NCBI GenBank assembly: GCA_021234155.1
Contig: JAJEKV010000025.1
Coordinates: forward strand, 3,247,339-3,311,338
DNA length: 64,000 bases
Direction: 5' to 3'
Source: Isoetes taiwanensis
Taxonomy: Eukaryota; Streptophyta; Lycopodiopsida; Isoetales; Isoetaceae
In this document: piece after piece, positions 33,237-43,642 of the stretch
Layout of the letters: each line of letters starts with the position of its first letter
Numbering within the stretch: position 1 is the stretch's first letter
Made by a program: the position numbers and the translations under genes
The notes under the pieces: generated by a model
What the model was told of the DNA's origin: nothing
Database searches by the model: none
Seen by the model: the letters and a program-made list of their open reading frames with translations, nothing else

Positions 33237-34976
33237 TATATTACTATGGAGAAATTAAAATTGGAGAAACATGAACCTCGGTATTTTCTCAATTTCACAA
33301 AGCGCTTCTTGTATTCCACGAATATAATGAATATAATGTGTTAATTTTTTAACGCTGGAAAATGCATCTCTCCCTTGCTATTACCCAACTTTCCAGTCAA
33401 ATCCGAGCGCCTGCAAGGCTAAGCCTTAGCTTACGTGGCATCTTAAACCAACTGTTCGTTATACCAGGTTCTGCATCTTCGAAGTATGCAAATCTGAGCC
33501 CGTTTCTGCTTCAATCTGCCAGGTTTTGGGATTGAAAATATTCGTGGCAATCACATGAAGATTTTTTTTTGCGGTTGTTGCCCCGTGCTGAACGGCAGAT
33601 CACAGCAGCCATTTACATGGAGAAGGCCTAGCAGCTGAATCATGTTCCCAGCACCTGCCTAGAATCAATGACATGGCCTGAGTATTAGCTGATACATGTG
33701 AACCAAAACTTTCTATGTGCTGATTTGAGCAGCTGAATCCGTGTTGCCTCAGCCACAGGTATTTTGGGACCTCAGCTCTCGCGCCGTGGACGGCGCGATG
33801 CTGACCCAAAAAGACTCAGCTGCTTAAATAAATCCCTGTGCTGTTTCAGCGGAGGGCCAAAAACTTGCCATGTGAATCGCAGATTGAACCCAAATTACTT
33901 TCAGACGAACATGCACTTGGTATTGAAAAAGGGTGAGCACCCCTAATAATGGGGATGCCACCAACGAGCTGCTTACAGCAGCATAACTGTTCGGCAGGCG
34001 ATGGAAACTTACGGATGAGCATTACAGGCAGTTGCCTTGTTATGCTTGTAAGTTGTGGGTCGGAATGGCTCTTCACAGGAGCACCTGCCCTTCGGAATAC
34101 CCGCCACGTGGTTTTTCCATGCTGGCAGCGATTGACATTGAAGAAGCCGCCTGTTACAGAGGAGGTCGGAAAAGGCAGAACAGAGAAAGAAGATCGAGGA
34201 TAACAGAAGCAAAGAGACCCTGGATCGAAGAAAAGAGAAGGGCTGGTTGAATTGAGAAGCATCACGCAAGGATCCTGACATTCTAGCAGAAGGAGCTTTA
34301 TTGTAAGATAGATTCAAGATAAATGAACTATCGAAAACATAAACCAAAAAAATCGAAAATATAAATCAACTAAGAATCGAGAAAATCAATGGATTCTTTT
34401 CTCATTTTTATTGATTCCGAGGCTATCGCTCTTAAGCTAGAAAACATCATCTGATCATCAACCAAATTGAATTTCGTTGTGGCTTTAAATAGCCCTGAAT
34501 TTGGCGCTAACAGTGCATTCTTGATTAGCAAATAAGAAAAATTTTATCTCAGTTGTCCTGAGATGTCGGAATGGAAGAGCTAAACAGATTAATGATGACG
34601 GAATTGAAGAATTTAACGATTTACCTCCTCTGTAGAGCTTGCAACAAAATCTACAACTCCTCCGCCTGCAAAAGAAGGGGGAAATTCGCCCAAGAGCTAT
34701 AAATTCTTGCGCATTGGCATAATTTCTGGCAATTGAAGCCTACCCATCCTTATGTTCCTAGAAAGAACCCATATTTGAGGGAATGAAGAAATTAGAATGA
34801 TTGGTGGCACCTCTATCACCTGATTCATGGTATTTCATGATTCATCATCAGAATTTAGGCGTATTTCTATCTCCTGCAAGGCATTGGCTGATTTGTTAGA
34901 CAAAATGGCTGCCGAAATGAGAAAAATAAAAAACATCAAACCTACTGCATCTATAAGCCCTTCTTCCGTGCTTTGA
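33237..34976. other. no gene seen
   Basis: Several overlapping ORFs on both strands between 33600 and 34350 have no recognisable domain and mutually exclusive frames. I see no repeat or splice-supported exon. Confidence 0.45.
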
Positions 34977-35237
34977 ATATAGAATAGAATAGAATAGAAA
35001 TTAACGTCCCTTGTGCCCTCAGGCCCCTAGACTTGTGTAGTATGGGCGAGCTCCCTGAAAGGGCGCTACTAGCACATCACGCTGTTCTGATGTAGCCTTT
35101 TCTGAAGGCTGACTTGTTTCTATTATTACCAGCATCCCGCTTTACATCGGCTTCGTGGTCGTGCGGTAATGCGTCGTTATCAATCAGCTTTTAACTGAAC
35201 AATTTGTGTGGGGTTTATGAGCCACCTCTTGTGCGGT

Positions 35238-36908
35238 TCATATTACAAACCCTCTTTCCCTGTGTACTTCTCGGTGTCTGATCATCATTCCCTGGATCGC
35301 GTCTGCCAAATCTCTCAATGATTCTGTCCTTTTCATCAAAATATGTACTGGTTGCCCCCATCTTATATTTCTGTACCTGTCCCTGATGTCACCGTATATC
35401 GAGCACTCGTTAATCATGTGGTTCTCATCCTCCACTCTCCCGGTGTCACAGATTCTGCATATTCGGTTCTCCTTGTCTATTCCCCTCCACCTGTCCTTTT
35501 CGATTCTTAGATCATGACTCCCCGTCCTGAATCTAGCCAGGATGTCTCTTCTGGCTTTCCCCAATATGTTATCCTGGTACATCTGGTGTCCTACCTGCTG
35601 TTCTGGATTGAAAACTGTCATGAGCCAGGCTGTCTTGGGTCCCGTGTGTTTTTGCAGCCATGTTCTTGTAGCTCTGTCTACCCATTCCTCATTCCACTGC
35701 CCTTCGTTTATTAGGTCACTCAGATTCAATCCCATCTCTCTGGTCCATCTTGCCACTTCCTTAAACCATCCACTGCCTATGAGAATGTGTGACTTTGCCG
35801 ACTCAATGATTGCAATACTAGACAACTTCCCCTGAAGGTCTCCTGCATTGTCCTTAATTAGGTACCTGATGGTCCTCTCCCATGCTCTCACCTCCATTGG
35901 TTTCTGCCCGGTTTTGAGTACTATGATTGTCAGTGGCGTATTTGTCCATACTTTAAATTCCTGTTTGTGCCATTGCCTGAGGATTCCTTCCTGTTTTTCC
36001 CATTTTTTGTCTGTTAAGCCAGGCCCCCAAGCTTCCGCCCCGTATAATTGTGTCGTGGCTACTACTGCACTGAATAAGTAGCATTTGATGTCCCAGTCAA
36101 TTATTCTACTTTTGTTGCAGAAATTTTTCATATTGAAATAGCTCCCTATGGCTAATTGGAACCTCGTGTCTGCCCCCTTAGCCCACTTCCCCGTGCCGTG
36201 TGGATCATACCCCATATACCTATATTCCGTTGCTTCCTCTATTTCTGTCTCCCTATATTTGAAAGGCCTATGCCTATTCTTATGGCCGAAGATGACTATC
36301 TTGGTCTTTGCTAGATTTACTGTTAGCCCTATTTTTTCACAGAAATTTTCCAGTATTTTTAGTAGTCTGTGCATCCCTTTATTTTTTGTGGCCATCATGC
36401 TCAGATCGTCAGCGTACATCATAATCGGTACCTTGGTATCTCCTAACGTAGGGGCGTATTCGTCCCCTTGTTGTTCTGCTATATAACTCTGTAGTGCATC
36501 TATGTATATCCCAAATAGAGTCAGCGATAGAGGGCACCCCTGTTTGACGCCTGTGTCACAGTCTATTGGCTGCCCTTCTTGCTCCATTTTTGCATATACC
36601 CTATGGTATAGTCTTGCAATCGATCCTATCATGTTTCTTCCTTGCATGTCTATCAACCTCTGTAATAGCTTCTCTCTCGGGACTGTGTCGAATGCTTTCC
36701 TGAAATCTATAAAACAGCAAATTATCCTTCTTCCCTGTGCTTTGTTTTGCTCTATTAATATCCGGAGGGTTACTAGGTGGTCTGTGGTTGAGTGTTCCGG
36801 CCTGAAACCTGCTTGTCCTTGTGCCCTCATGTTTCCCGCTTCTGCCCATTTCTTCAATTTGCTGTCTAGTGCTTTTCCGAACCATTTTGCGAAAATGGAA
36901 CTCACCAT
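35238..36908 (-). pseudogene. LINE ORF2: reverse transcriptase and C-terminal zinc motif (intact 556-codon stretch)
   Basis: The frame opens MVSSIFAKWFGKALDSKLKK (the start of RT after GQ-type YRPISL-like sequence). It carries QAGFRPEHSTTDHL, CFIDFRKAFDTV (first catalytic Asp), KQGCPLSLTLFGIYIDALQ, and the catalytic IMMYADDLSMMATK. It then has the thumb region, AVVATTQLYGAEAWGPG, and the zinc motif ICRICDTGRVEDENHMINEC. No stop interrupts these 556 codons, so this copy is younger than the others. The frame is separated by a stop from the upstream linker ORF (37361-36924). Confidence 0.92.
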
Positions 36909-36923
36909 TATTGTCCTATAATT

Positions 36924-37361
36924 TCATGGATCCTGCCTGCTTCCTGCCTTGTGCAAAGGTATGACCCTGTTGTATGTCCACCTGTCTGGAAGCCCTGTGT
37001 GTATTATGCCGTTGAAGATGTCCGTGACCTGTTTCCCTATTTCTGTTTCAGCACATTTTAGCAATTCCACTGTCAGCTCGTAGAGATCCGGGGCTTTGTG
37101 GTTAGCCATCCTGTTTAAGGCTACCATTACTTCTTGTATGTTGAAACATGGTTTATCTGAATCCTGCAATGTTGGTATTGGTACTGGAGATGCCCCTGTC
37201 TTATACAATTTCTCCAGGTATTTCTCCCATCCGGCTGCTCCAATATTGTCCTGCTCATTCTCTGTTTTCATATTCCCCCCTCCCTTCCTTTTGAATCCCC
37301 TCCAGAAACTTCGGGGTTGCCTTTTCAACAGTTTTGCGAGACCCCATTGATGCTGCAACAA
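36924..37361 (-). pseudogene. LINE ORF2: linker between endonuclease and RT
   Basis: The ORF reads LQHQWGLAKLLKRQPRSFWR, WEKYLEKLYKTGASPVPIPT, NRMANHKAPDLYELTVELLK and FNGIIHTGLPDRWTYNRVIP. The last two are the conserved start of LINE RT (KAPG-x-DG-like and WK-x-A-x-V-x-PLHK). It ends at a stop just before the main RT frame. Confidence 0.85.
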
Positions 37362-37484
37362 GTTCTTGTTCCGTTTTAACTTCAGTAGTCTTAAGTATGC
37401 TACTTTTTCTGTCTGGTACGTCTCCTTCCCTATGTGCTCTTTGACTCTTCTTTTCTGTTCCCTACATTCCTCATCATACCATAC

Positions 37485-37940
37485 TTATGTCTTGAAAGCA
37501 TTGTTCTTCATGGGTCTTTTCTTTTTCCCGAATACCTCTGTTGCTACTCTCACCATGATGTCATTGAGGACGTTGCCATTGTCATCCGCCTTGTGTTTTC
37601 CCCATTCCCACTTTCCCATTTCTTCCCTGATCGCTTGTATGAATGTATCCATGTATTTTTCCTGAAATTGGATTCTTATCTTCGTTTTCTCTTCCTCCTT
37701 TTCCCCTGTGCTATCAACCTGTGTCAGCCCACCCCCTTTGAGTGTTAACTGTATAGGTCTATGACTTTCCCTTTTCCCAGTCGGCCATTCCTGTAGCGTA
37801 AACCCTGCGACTATTTCCACTGCTTGACCATTCATAATTACATAGTCTACTATACTCTTCCCGTGTGCATTTTGGCTCGTGAAGCTCCCTGATCCTCCCC
37901 ATTTTTGCACTCCATTAGCTATGATTACCCCTGTCGCTGT
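37485..37940 (-). pseudogene. LINE ORF2: C-terminal part of the endonuclease
   Basis: The frame reads TGVIIANGVQKWGGSGSFTS, QNAHGKSIVDYVIMNGQA and the final catalytic motif KRESHRPIQLTL, followed by linker. The first half of the nuclease, with its metal-binding Glu and D-x-N motif, is missing because of 5' truncation. Upstream codons in the same ORF (38003-37941) are flanking DNA. Confidence 0.85.
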
Positions 37941-38520
37941 GTGGGAAAGCACCCTAAGCACCAGGGCGAAAATTTTACCTATGCCTTGATTAATAGAACG
38001 CAACAGCAGGTGCTGAAGTATCTAGCTATACCAGAAAGAAGCCACAGTTGAGCAAGGCAAGGCGATGAGCAAAACACAACGAAACTGCCGGAGGGGGCAA
38101 CTGTATGCACGCCATGAATGCCTCCACCACAAATTTCATCTTACCTAGTTTACATGCAATTTGAAGACGCATGGCTGTCGGTTATGCAGGCAGAAGCTGG
38201 GAGCAAATAAATATGGAATTTTGTAAGAACTTGGTTTCCTCAAATGGCGGTACAACGTAATGCTTCCTGCTCCATTTCCCTTAACAACATAGGTTGATAC
38301 TAAGGTTGGCATCGAGTAACGGAGTCAACAAACTATAGCCACGATCTGAAGCTATGCCGATGAGCTGCCGGAAAAAAATGTAGTTTCCAAAAAACACACA
38401 TAATTCTAATTTTACTCTACTTTGTTGCTTGAAAATAAATAAACATAATTCCAAAATGATCCTTTTTGGAGCCGGATTTTTTTTTAATAATTATATATAT
38501 AGAAGGATATCGTAAACTCA
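37941..38520. other. no gene seen
   Basis: Spacer between the truncated LINE and the palindrome-rich region. No protein-like ORF. Confidence 0.5.
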
Positions 38521-38531
38521 GAAAAAATAGA

Positions 38532-38860
38532 CACGCCCGGCGTGTTTAAACTAAGAGTTGAAAGTAAGAATAAAATTTTTTACACGCTCAGCATGTAAAC
38601 TAATATATATAGGAAAAAAATATACACGCTCGGCGTGCATTGAGCAGAGAGGAAAAAAAAACCTATACAGATAGATAAGTAAATAGCTAAAGGCCAGGCA
38701 ACATGTTATTAGTTGCCTGGCCTTTAGTTGCCTGGCCTTTAGCTATTTACTTATCTATCTGTATAGGTTTTTTTTTCCTCTCTGCTCAATGCACGCCGAG
38801 CGTGTATATATATTCAAGGCTAAGCTTAGCGTGTATTCGGAACACGCTTAGCGTATTTCA
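38532..38860. repeat. cluster of CACGC...GCGTG palindromes
   Basis: CACGCCCGGCGTG at 38532-38544, a variant at 38583-38594 (CACGCTCAGCAT), CACGCTCGGCGTG at 38625-38637 and its mirror CACGCCGAGCGTG at 38792-38804, then GCTTAGCGTG and CACGCTTAGCGT near 38823-38855. Two of them form the outer ends of the long inverted repeat. Confidence 0.85.
38621..38808. repeat. long perfect inverted repeat, 82-bp arms, 24-bp loop
   Basis: The left arm 38621-38702 (starting TATACACGCTCGGCGTGCAT, ending AGGCCAGGCAAC) pairs with the right arm 38727-38808 without a mismatch that I can find. The loop contains an extra copy of TTGCCTGGCCTTTAG. The arms begin with the CACGC palindrome and include a nine-A run. RNA from here would fold into a long hairpin suitable for small-RNA processing. 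Confidence 0.92.
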
Positions 38861-38986
38861 AATTTATTCTTTGAGATTTTTCTAATGCTTTCTACTATTC
38901 ATAATAGAAACTTGCATGTTACAGCATGATTCATTCAGGAAGAGAAACTCAAGGATTTACTCGAAACAAAAAGAAGCAGATGAAGT

Positions 38987-39253
38987 TTATAAAAAACTAT
39001 TCTTGCTTTCATAAACATCATCTGCTTCCTCTGCCTCGAGCAAATGAATGAGCTTCTCTTCTTGGATTAAACCTGCTCTTGACATGTAGCTTAAAATGAA
39101 ATCAGAACTAACCTTGAATTCTGAGGCTTTTGGATTCTGAGGCTTGCTCCGATGTCCTCTGCTACCGATGTCCTCTTCTACAGATGCTACAGAACAAAAG
39201 GCAGAGTCTTCAAGTAAGTTAGGAATTGCCGAAACCAAAGAAGCATCTAACAT
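38987..39253 (-). CDS. short acidic hypothetical ORF behind a TATA box
   Basis: The ATG at 39253 lies about 190 bp downstream (minus strand) of a TATATAAATCC box. The protein has SAIPNLLEDSAFCSVASVEE, a Lys/Arg patch (GSRGHRSKPQNPK) and an acidic end (HLLEAEEADDVYES). A donor-like GTTAGT follows SEFK near 39112, so it may be spliced there. It shares its promoter block, and the pattern of an acidic start followed by RGHR/KRHR, with the ORF at 40060-40356. I do not recognise the protein. Confidence 0.35.
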   Translation of the reverse strand: MLDASLVSAIPNLLEDSAFCSVASVEEDIGSRGHRSKPQNPKASEFKVSSDFILSYMSRAGLIQEEKLIHLLEAEEADDVYESKNSFL

Positions 39254-39377
39254 TGCTGAAAAGAAACCTGCTCACCAAGATTTAACCACGCTAATCCAAG
39301 CACGGTCTTGCAAATCCAAGCACGCTAGGAGGACGGATCAAAACACAGCAGAAGCGCAACTGGCAAATTGTATGAAG

Positions 39378-39620
39378 AAAGGAAGAATAGGTAGAAACTT
39401 TGAGAGCGTGAATTGGATTTATATAGGCATAATTAGAAATATATAAATTAGCGTGAATAATTGATTACTTGAATTAACACGCCTGGCATACGGTCTTCCC
39501 GCCAGATATAACATGTATGGTATATATGGAGAATATTGCATTTAATGCAATAAATTGTCACGACATTTTATTCCATTTATTGCATTTGAAAAAACAGAAT
39601 TTAGATATTTTATATGTCTT
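39378..39620 (-). promoter_or_regulatory. promoter cassette A (palindrome plus TATA box)
   Basis: On the minus strand, in order: a TGTCTTTT-type stretch, TCTCCATA, CTTCCCG-like sequence, the palindrome variant TATGCCAGGCGTG (39478-39490), ATTCACGCTAATT, and TATATAAATCCAATTCACGC near 39405-39425. The same blocks in the same order recur at 40375-40570. It therefore looks like a duplicated minus-strand promoter. Confidence 0.6.
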
Positions 39621-40059
39621 TTCCTGTTCTCCAGGCTAAATTACAGCCCTCAATTAAAATTGATTTTTAGTGTTGGGGAATTTTTTTAGGTCGTATCGGA
39701 AAATTTCCTATGGTTACTTTGATGAATCGGATATCTCATGTTTAGAGCCTAAAATTTTCCATTTATGAAATTTCAACCGGTTGATTTATAATGTTCCCCA
39801 AACTTTATTGAGACAATTGCAGAGACAAAATTTTAGAGATACAAAATTTTGTAGAGACAACAATTTGAGTTCATTCAAAAATTTCGATTCATTTACATGT
39901 CAGAGCCCGGAGGCTTGTAATCAGATGCCCGAAGGCTTTTCACAATATTTTTTACACAAAAATGCCCAGAGGTGTGACCAAAACTTCTTTAACAAAAAAA
40001 AAGGGGGGCCCAGGAACTGCATCACTTCTCTTCTTCCATGTCTGCAAGAAAGAAAAGTG

Positions 40060-40356
40060 TTAGAAATTGGTCGAATTCGCGACCTTGTCTTCTTCTTCTT
40101 CCTCCTCAGACTCTTCTTCTGACATTTCATTCTCTGTTTCAGGGTCGAGCCAACCCTGAAGCAGAGCGGTCAAGAATTCCTGTGAATCCTGAACCGATTC
40201 TTCCGCTTTTTCCTCCTCTTCTTCCTCTGAAGCGGTATAAGAGGATTGCTGCAAACAATAAACTAATGGGAGGAATTGGGGGAATTCAACCCGATGTCTT
40301 TTTGAAGAGACCTCGGGTTCTTCATGAAGCTCCGCTGCTGAGGCCGAACGCTTCAT
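40060..40356 (-). CDS. short very acidic hypothetical protein, 98 aa
   Basis: The ATG at 40356 follows a TTTATAAATCC box by about 65 bp. The protein starts MKRSASAAELHEEPEVSSKR (a basic nuclear-signal-like KRHR follows) and is then dominated by Glu and Ser (TASEEEEEEKAEESVQ, EMSEEESEEEEEEDK). AGACATCGG|GTTGAA and GTTTGCAG|CAATCC inside it could be splice sites. Acidic, nuclear-signal-bearing short proteins can be transcription activators or chaperone-like; no family is recognised. The promoter is shared with the ORF at 38987-39253. Confidence 0.4.
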   Translation of the reverse strand: MKRSASAAELHEEPEVSSKRHRVEFPQFLPLVYCLQQSSYTASEEEEEEKAEESVQDSQEFLTALLQGWLDPETENEMSEEESEEEEEEDKVANSTNF

Positions 40357-40374
40357 CGCGGGCAGAGAGAAAAA

Positions 40375-40570
40375 ATTTGGAAGGAATGGAAGTGTTGAGA
40401 GTGTGAAGTGGATTTATAAAAGCTTAATCAGAAATTAGTGTGAATAAATGATTGCCTAACACGCCAGGCATACGATCTTCCCGCTACCTATATCATCTAT
40501 GGTATATTATGGAGAATAAATTTTCACGGCTACGTTTTTGAAAAATCAGATATGTCTTTTCGTCATTTCC
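40375..40570 (-). promoter_or_regulatory. promoter cassette B (palindrome plus TATA box)
   Basis: The minus strand shows AGACATATCTG, TCTCCATAATATACCATAG, a CGGGAAGATCGTATGCC block, the palindrome variant TATGCCAGGCGTG-like (40458-40470), CACACTAATTTCTGATTAAG, and TTTATAAATCCACTTCACAC near 40400-40420. It is the paralogue of cassette A, with about 75-80 bp between palindrome and TATA in both. Confidence 0.6.
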
Positions 40571-40773
40571 TTGTTGTTGCCACGAAAATTCTTGTTTTAA
40601 ATGAATTCGTTTATATCCATTGTTATTATTATATTAAATCTATTTCCAAGGAATTTCTTGCTTTTTAAAAAATTTGATTTACCTCTATATATTCCATAAA
40701 TATATGTACTTTTCTTATCTTATGGTGTAAAAATATTTCCTATTCATTGACTAAAAAGGGTGCAATTTGCCTA

Positions 40774-43642
40774 GGTCAATGGTGCCTCTCCAACTGAAGA
40801 TGGTGTGCAAAATATTGAAAAAAGCAATTTCAATGAAAAAACACCTCCTACCAAGAATGTTGAAGAAAAACAATTAGTCCTCCATAGTAGGGTGCAATGG
40901 AGGAACAAGAAGGTGAGAATCATGCACAAGTGCAACAAGGAAATAGTAGGCCAAGGAGTCATTATGCTAGCAGATCCTGGTCAAGCTGTTAATGATGAAA
41001 GGCTAGGGGAAGACAATCTTGGTATTGCAATTTCTATGTTGGAAGACAACTGGAAGGGTAAAGGTTTGGGTGACAAGGAATGTTATGTTTTGGTTGTGTC
41101 AAGCAATTGGAGGTTCCTTGCATCATGGCATGGCCTATAAGTAGTGTTCAATTTGTGGAGGATTATCATTTTCCAGAGTCTGAGGTTGTTGAGGATAATG
41201 ATTGTCTTGATATTGATCCATTCGCAGTGGGAACTCTAAATCTAGGCAAAATGGGAGAAGTATCAGTTGCCAGACATTATCCTAGCAAAAGAGCCAAGTT
41301 GATTAGTGACACTAAACATGAGACAATGGTGAAGGTTAGGGGCTCAGATTGTTACAATAGAACAATTGGTGGAAGCAAGAGCCACTTTTCAAGAGTATAC
41401 TGTTGATGAGAGGAGGACCGACATGTACACACTCTTCGAGCATGCACTTCAGGATGAAAGAAACCCGAACAGAAAAAGGTACCCTTTGCTAGAAAATGGA
41501 TATGTAAAAAAGCATGACAGAATATCCATGCAATTCCAACTTCTTCATGGCATAATTGGCAAAAAAAACAGGCAGAAGGGAACATGATTGCTTTGCATGA
41601 AAATAATGGTTTGTTGAGACCAACTGCTAGGATCTTGGCTGCCAGGGAGATATTTGAAAAATATATTGATTTCAATGCAGAGTCTATGCTACACAAAAGC
41701 AGAAGGGATGAAAAGGGAAGAGCAGTTGTTGAGAAAAAGGTTACTATCACATTGTACTCAAAAGAGTATTTTGGAGGAAGTGAATTCCCTACTTCGAGAA
41801 TTGAAAATTCTTCCAATATCCCAACCTAGCTTTAGTAGGCTATGGAAGAAGCATTTCAATCATGTCACTATAGCAACTTCAAACAACTTTGCAAAGTGCA
41901 ATTTATGTGCTAAGTTGAAGGAGACTCTTGATAAGACTGTGCAACCTAGTCAAAGGGCTAGGATAAGGGAGCATATGAAGGACCATATGACTGATCAACT
42001 ATCATGTAGATCATGTTATTGGATGTGGAGGACTTTATCTGCATTGGAACCTAATAACTATTTATGTATTATACATGACAAGATGGACCAACAAAAGACT
42101 TGTCTTCCACAATTCAAGTATATATACCAAAGTCATGTGGAAGATCATACCCTTTACAGATCTCAATGGCTGGGGCAATCTTGCATGGGCAGACTCAAAC
42201 CTACTATAGCCATTTTAGTTTGGAGTTGTGGAGCGATGGTCCAGATTTTCATATTGGGAGTATCATGAAGTGTATATTTGAGAAACTATGGTCACCTCCA
42301 GGACCCTACAGCTAGCCAGGCACTACATAGTGCATTGTTCGATGGAAACCCTAACAATATTGAAAAGTTTAGCAAGGCAAGGTTTAGGAAGCATGGGTCT
42401 AGTGAACATGTTGGAGCTTCAACTTCACGTGCTAGAGCTCAAGATCTACCCAGAAGGTTCCTCTTGCAACTTGATAATTGTGCAGGCCAAAATAAGAACA
42501 GGTGGATGTTTTCTTTTCTATCCTACTTAACAGCTGTGGGGATATTTGAAAGAGTTAATTTAGGGTTTCTGATGCCCGGGCATACCCATGAGGATGTGGA
42601 TGCGTTATTTGGCAAATATAGTTGTATACTGAAGCAGCAGATAATGACCAACTTTCCTAGGCTAATGGAAATCTTGCATGAATGCACTACTCCAAACCCT
42701 ATAGCTTCTTTCATAGAAAAAGTGCCCAATTGGAAGAGCTTTGTAGATGATTATGCATTGGATCTTGAAAGTCATTCCAGGCCTCTGCAGTTCACTTTTT
42801 GGGTGAGAAATGGGATTCCAATCTTCCAATGGAAGATGAGACCTTCAGAGGAGGAGTGGAGAGGAGGGGAGGAAATATGGCGTAGAGATAAGAATGGCAA
42901 GCCTATGATACCTCCAGGTCAACCAAAAGCTCTAAAACCTACTAAAGAAGTGAAGCAATTGGGATTGACTAAGGAAGGAATCCAGGACTATATAAAGCAT
43001 TGGCAAACCAACCCCGATGACACCAACCGTGCCTTGGTGGCTTACTGGAAGAAGGTGATTAATCTATTGGGGGAGATAGACACATCCTCAGATGAATTGA
43101 AAGAAGGGTAGTTGCCTAAAACTAGGTGGAAGACCTTAGCAGGTGCTGAGGATGTTGATGACACTGTTAATAGCATTCGTGAGCAATATGCTCCTCCTCC
43201 TTCTGACAAACACCATGTTGGTCCTAAGAACAGTAGGCCAAAGTTTCTAGGCATGGATGTTTATGAACCTTCCACTGACTTGGAATGCCATCAATTTGTG
43301 ATAGTAAAGCCAGCAGATTTAGATACCTATCCAGTGTGATTGGGGTTCACCATCTCTGATATTTACAAAGAAGAAGGTAATATTAACTTCAACCATGTGC
43401 GGGTAGAATGGTGGTGTCCAGTGCATCAATTGATTAACATATCAGATAAAGAAAGGTACTTAGATTGTTGGACAAAGAAATGGAGGAGAAATTCGAGTGA
43501 TCCTGATCTTTGGCTAGACTATGAAAGTGTATTGTACTCATGGACTCCAAAAACTATTCCAGCTATAAATGCGAGAATTTCAATACCTCAGGGTGTCAGG
43601 AAGAAGGCAACGATATCATTGGGGGTGCTTGAAGAAAAGTGA
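40774..43642 (+). pseudogene. decayed transposase-like gene with DUF8039-like and DUF7869-like domains
   Basis: A possible acceptor (TTTGCCTAG) precedes 40774. The first part has KEIVGQGVIMLADPGQAV, LGEDNLGIAISML and, after a frameshift near 41090, EVPCIMAWPISSVQF: a DUF8039-like pattern as at 29.8 kb. The middle has LPISQPSFSRLWKKHFNHV, a Cys cluster (CNLCAKLK, CRSCYW) and NYLCIIHDKMDQQKTCLPQF. The C-terminal block from 42278 has FLLQLDNCAGQNKNRWMFSF and LMPGHTHEDVDALFGKYSC, the hallmark of the domain I know as DUF7869. The Asp in HDKMD, the Asp in LDNCAGQNK and the Asp/Glu in HTHEDVD could form a DDE/D triad. Five or so frameshifts and in-frame stops at 43109-43111 and 43337-43339 inactivate it. 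The true end is the TGA at 43640-43642. Confidence 0.75.

Larger units (their letters stand above)
34977..37940 (-). mobile_element. LINE, second subfamily, 5'-truncated, minus strand
   Basis: Read on the minus strand it contains the last part of the endonuclease (37940-37485), linker, RT and C-terminal zinc motif, a 3' UTR of about 235 bp with a GCCTTCAGAAAAGGC hairpin, and a (TTCTA)n tail at 34977-35000. It is closely related to the full copy at 47-54.6 kb, matching down to the tail. Homology to that copy starts at GCGACAGGGGT near 37940, which marks the 5' truncation. No target duplication was found. Confidence 0.9.

Noticed and set aside
33600-34350. Cluster of overlapping ORFs as a host gene
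   Set aside because: Several mutually exclusive frames on both strands, no domain, no consistent splice sites.
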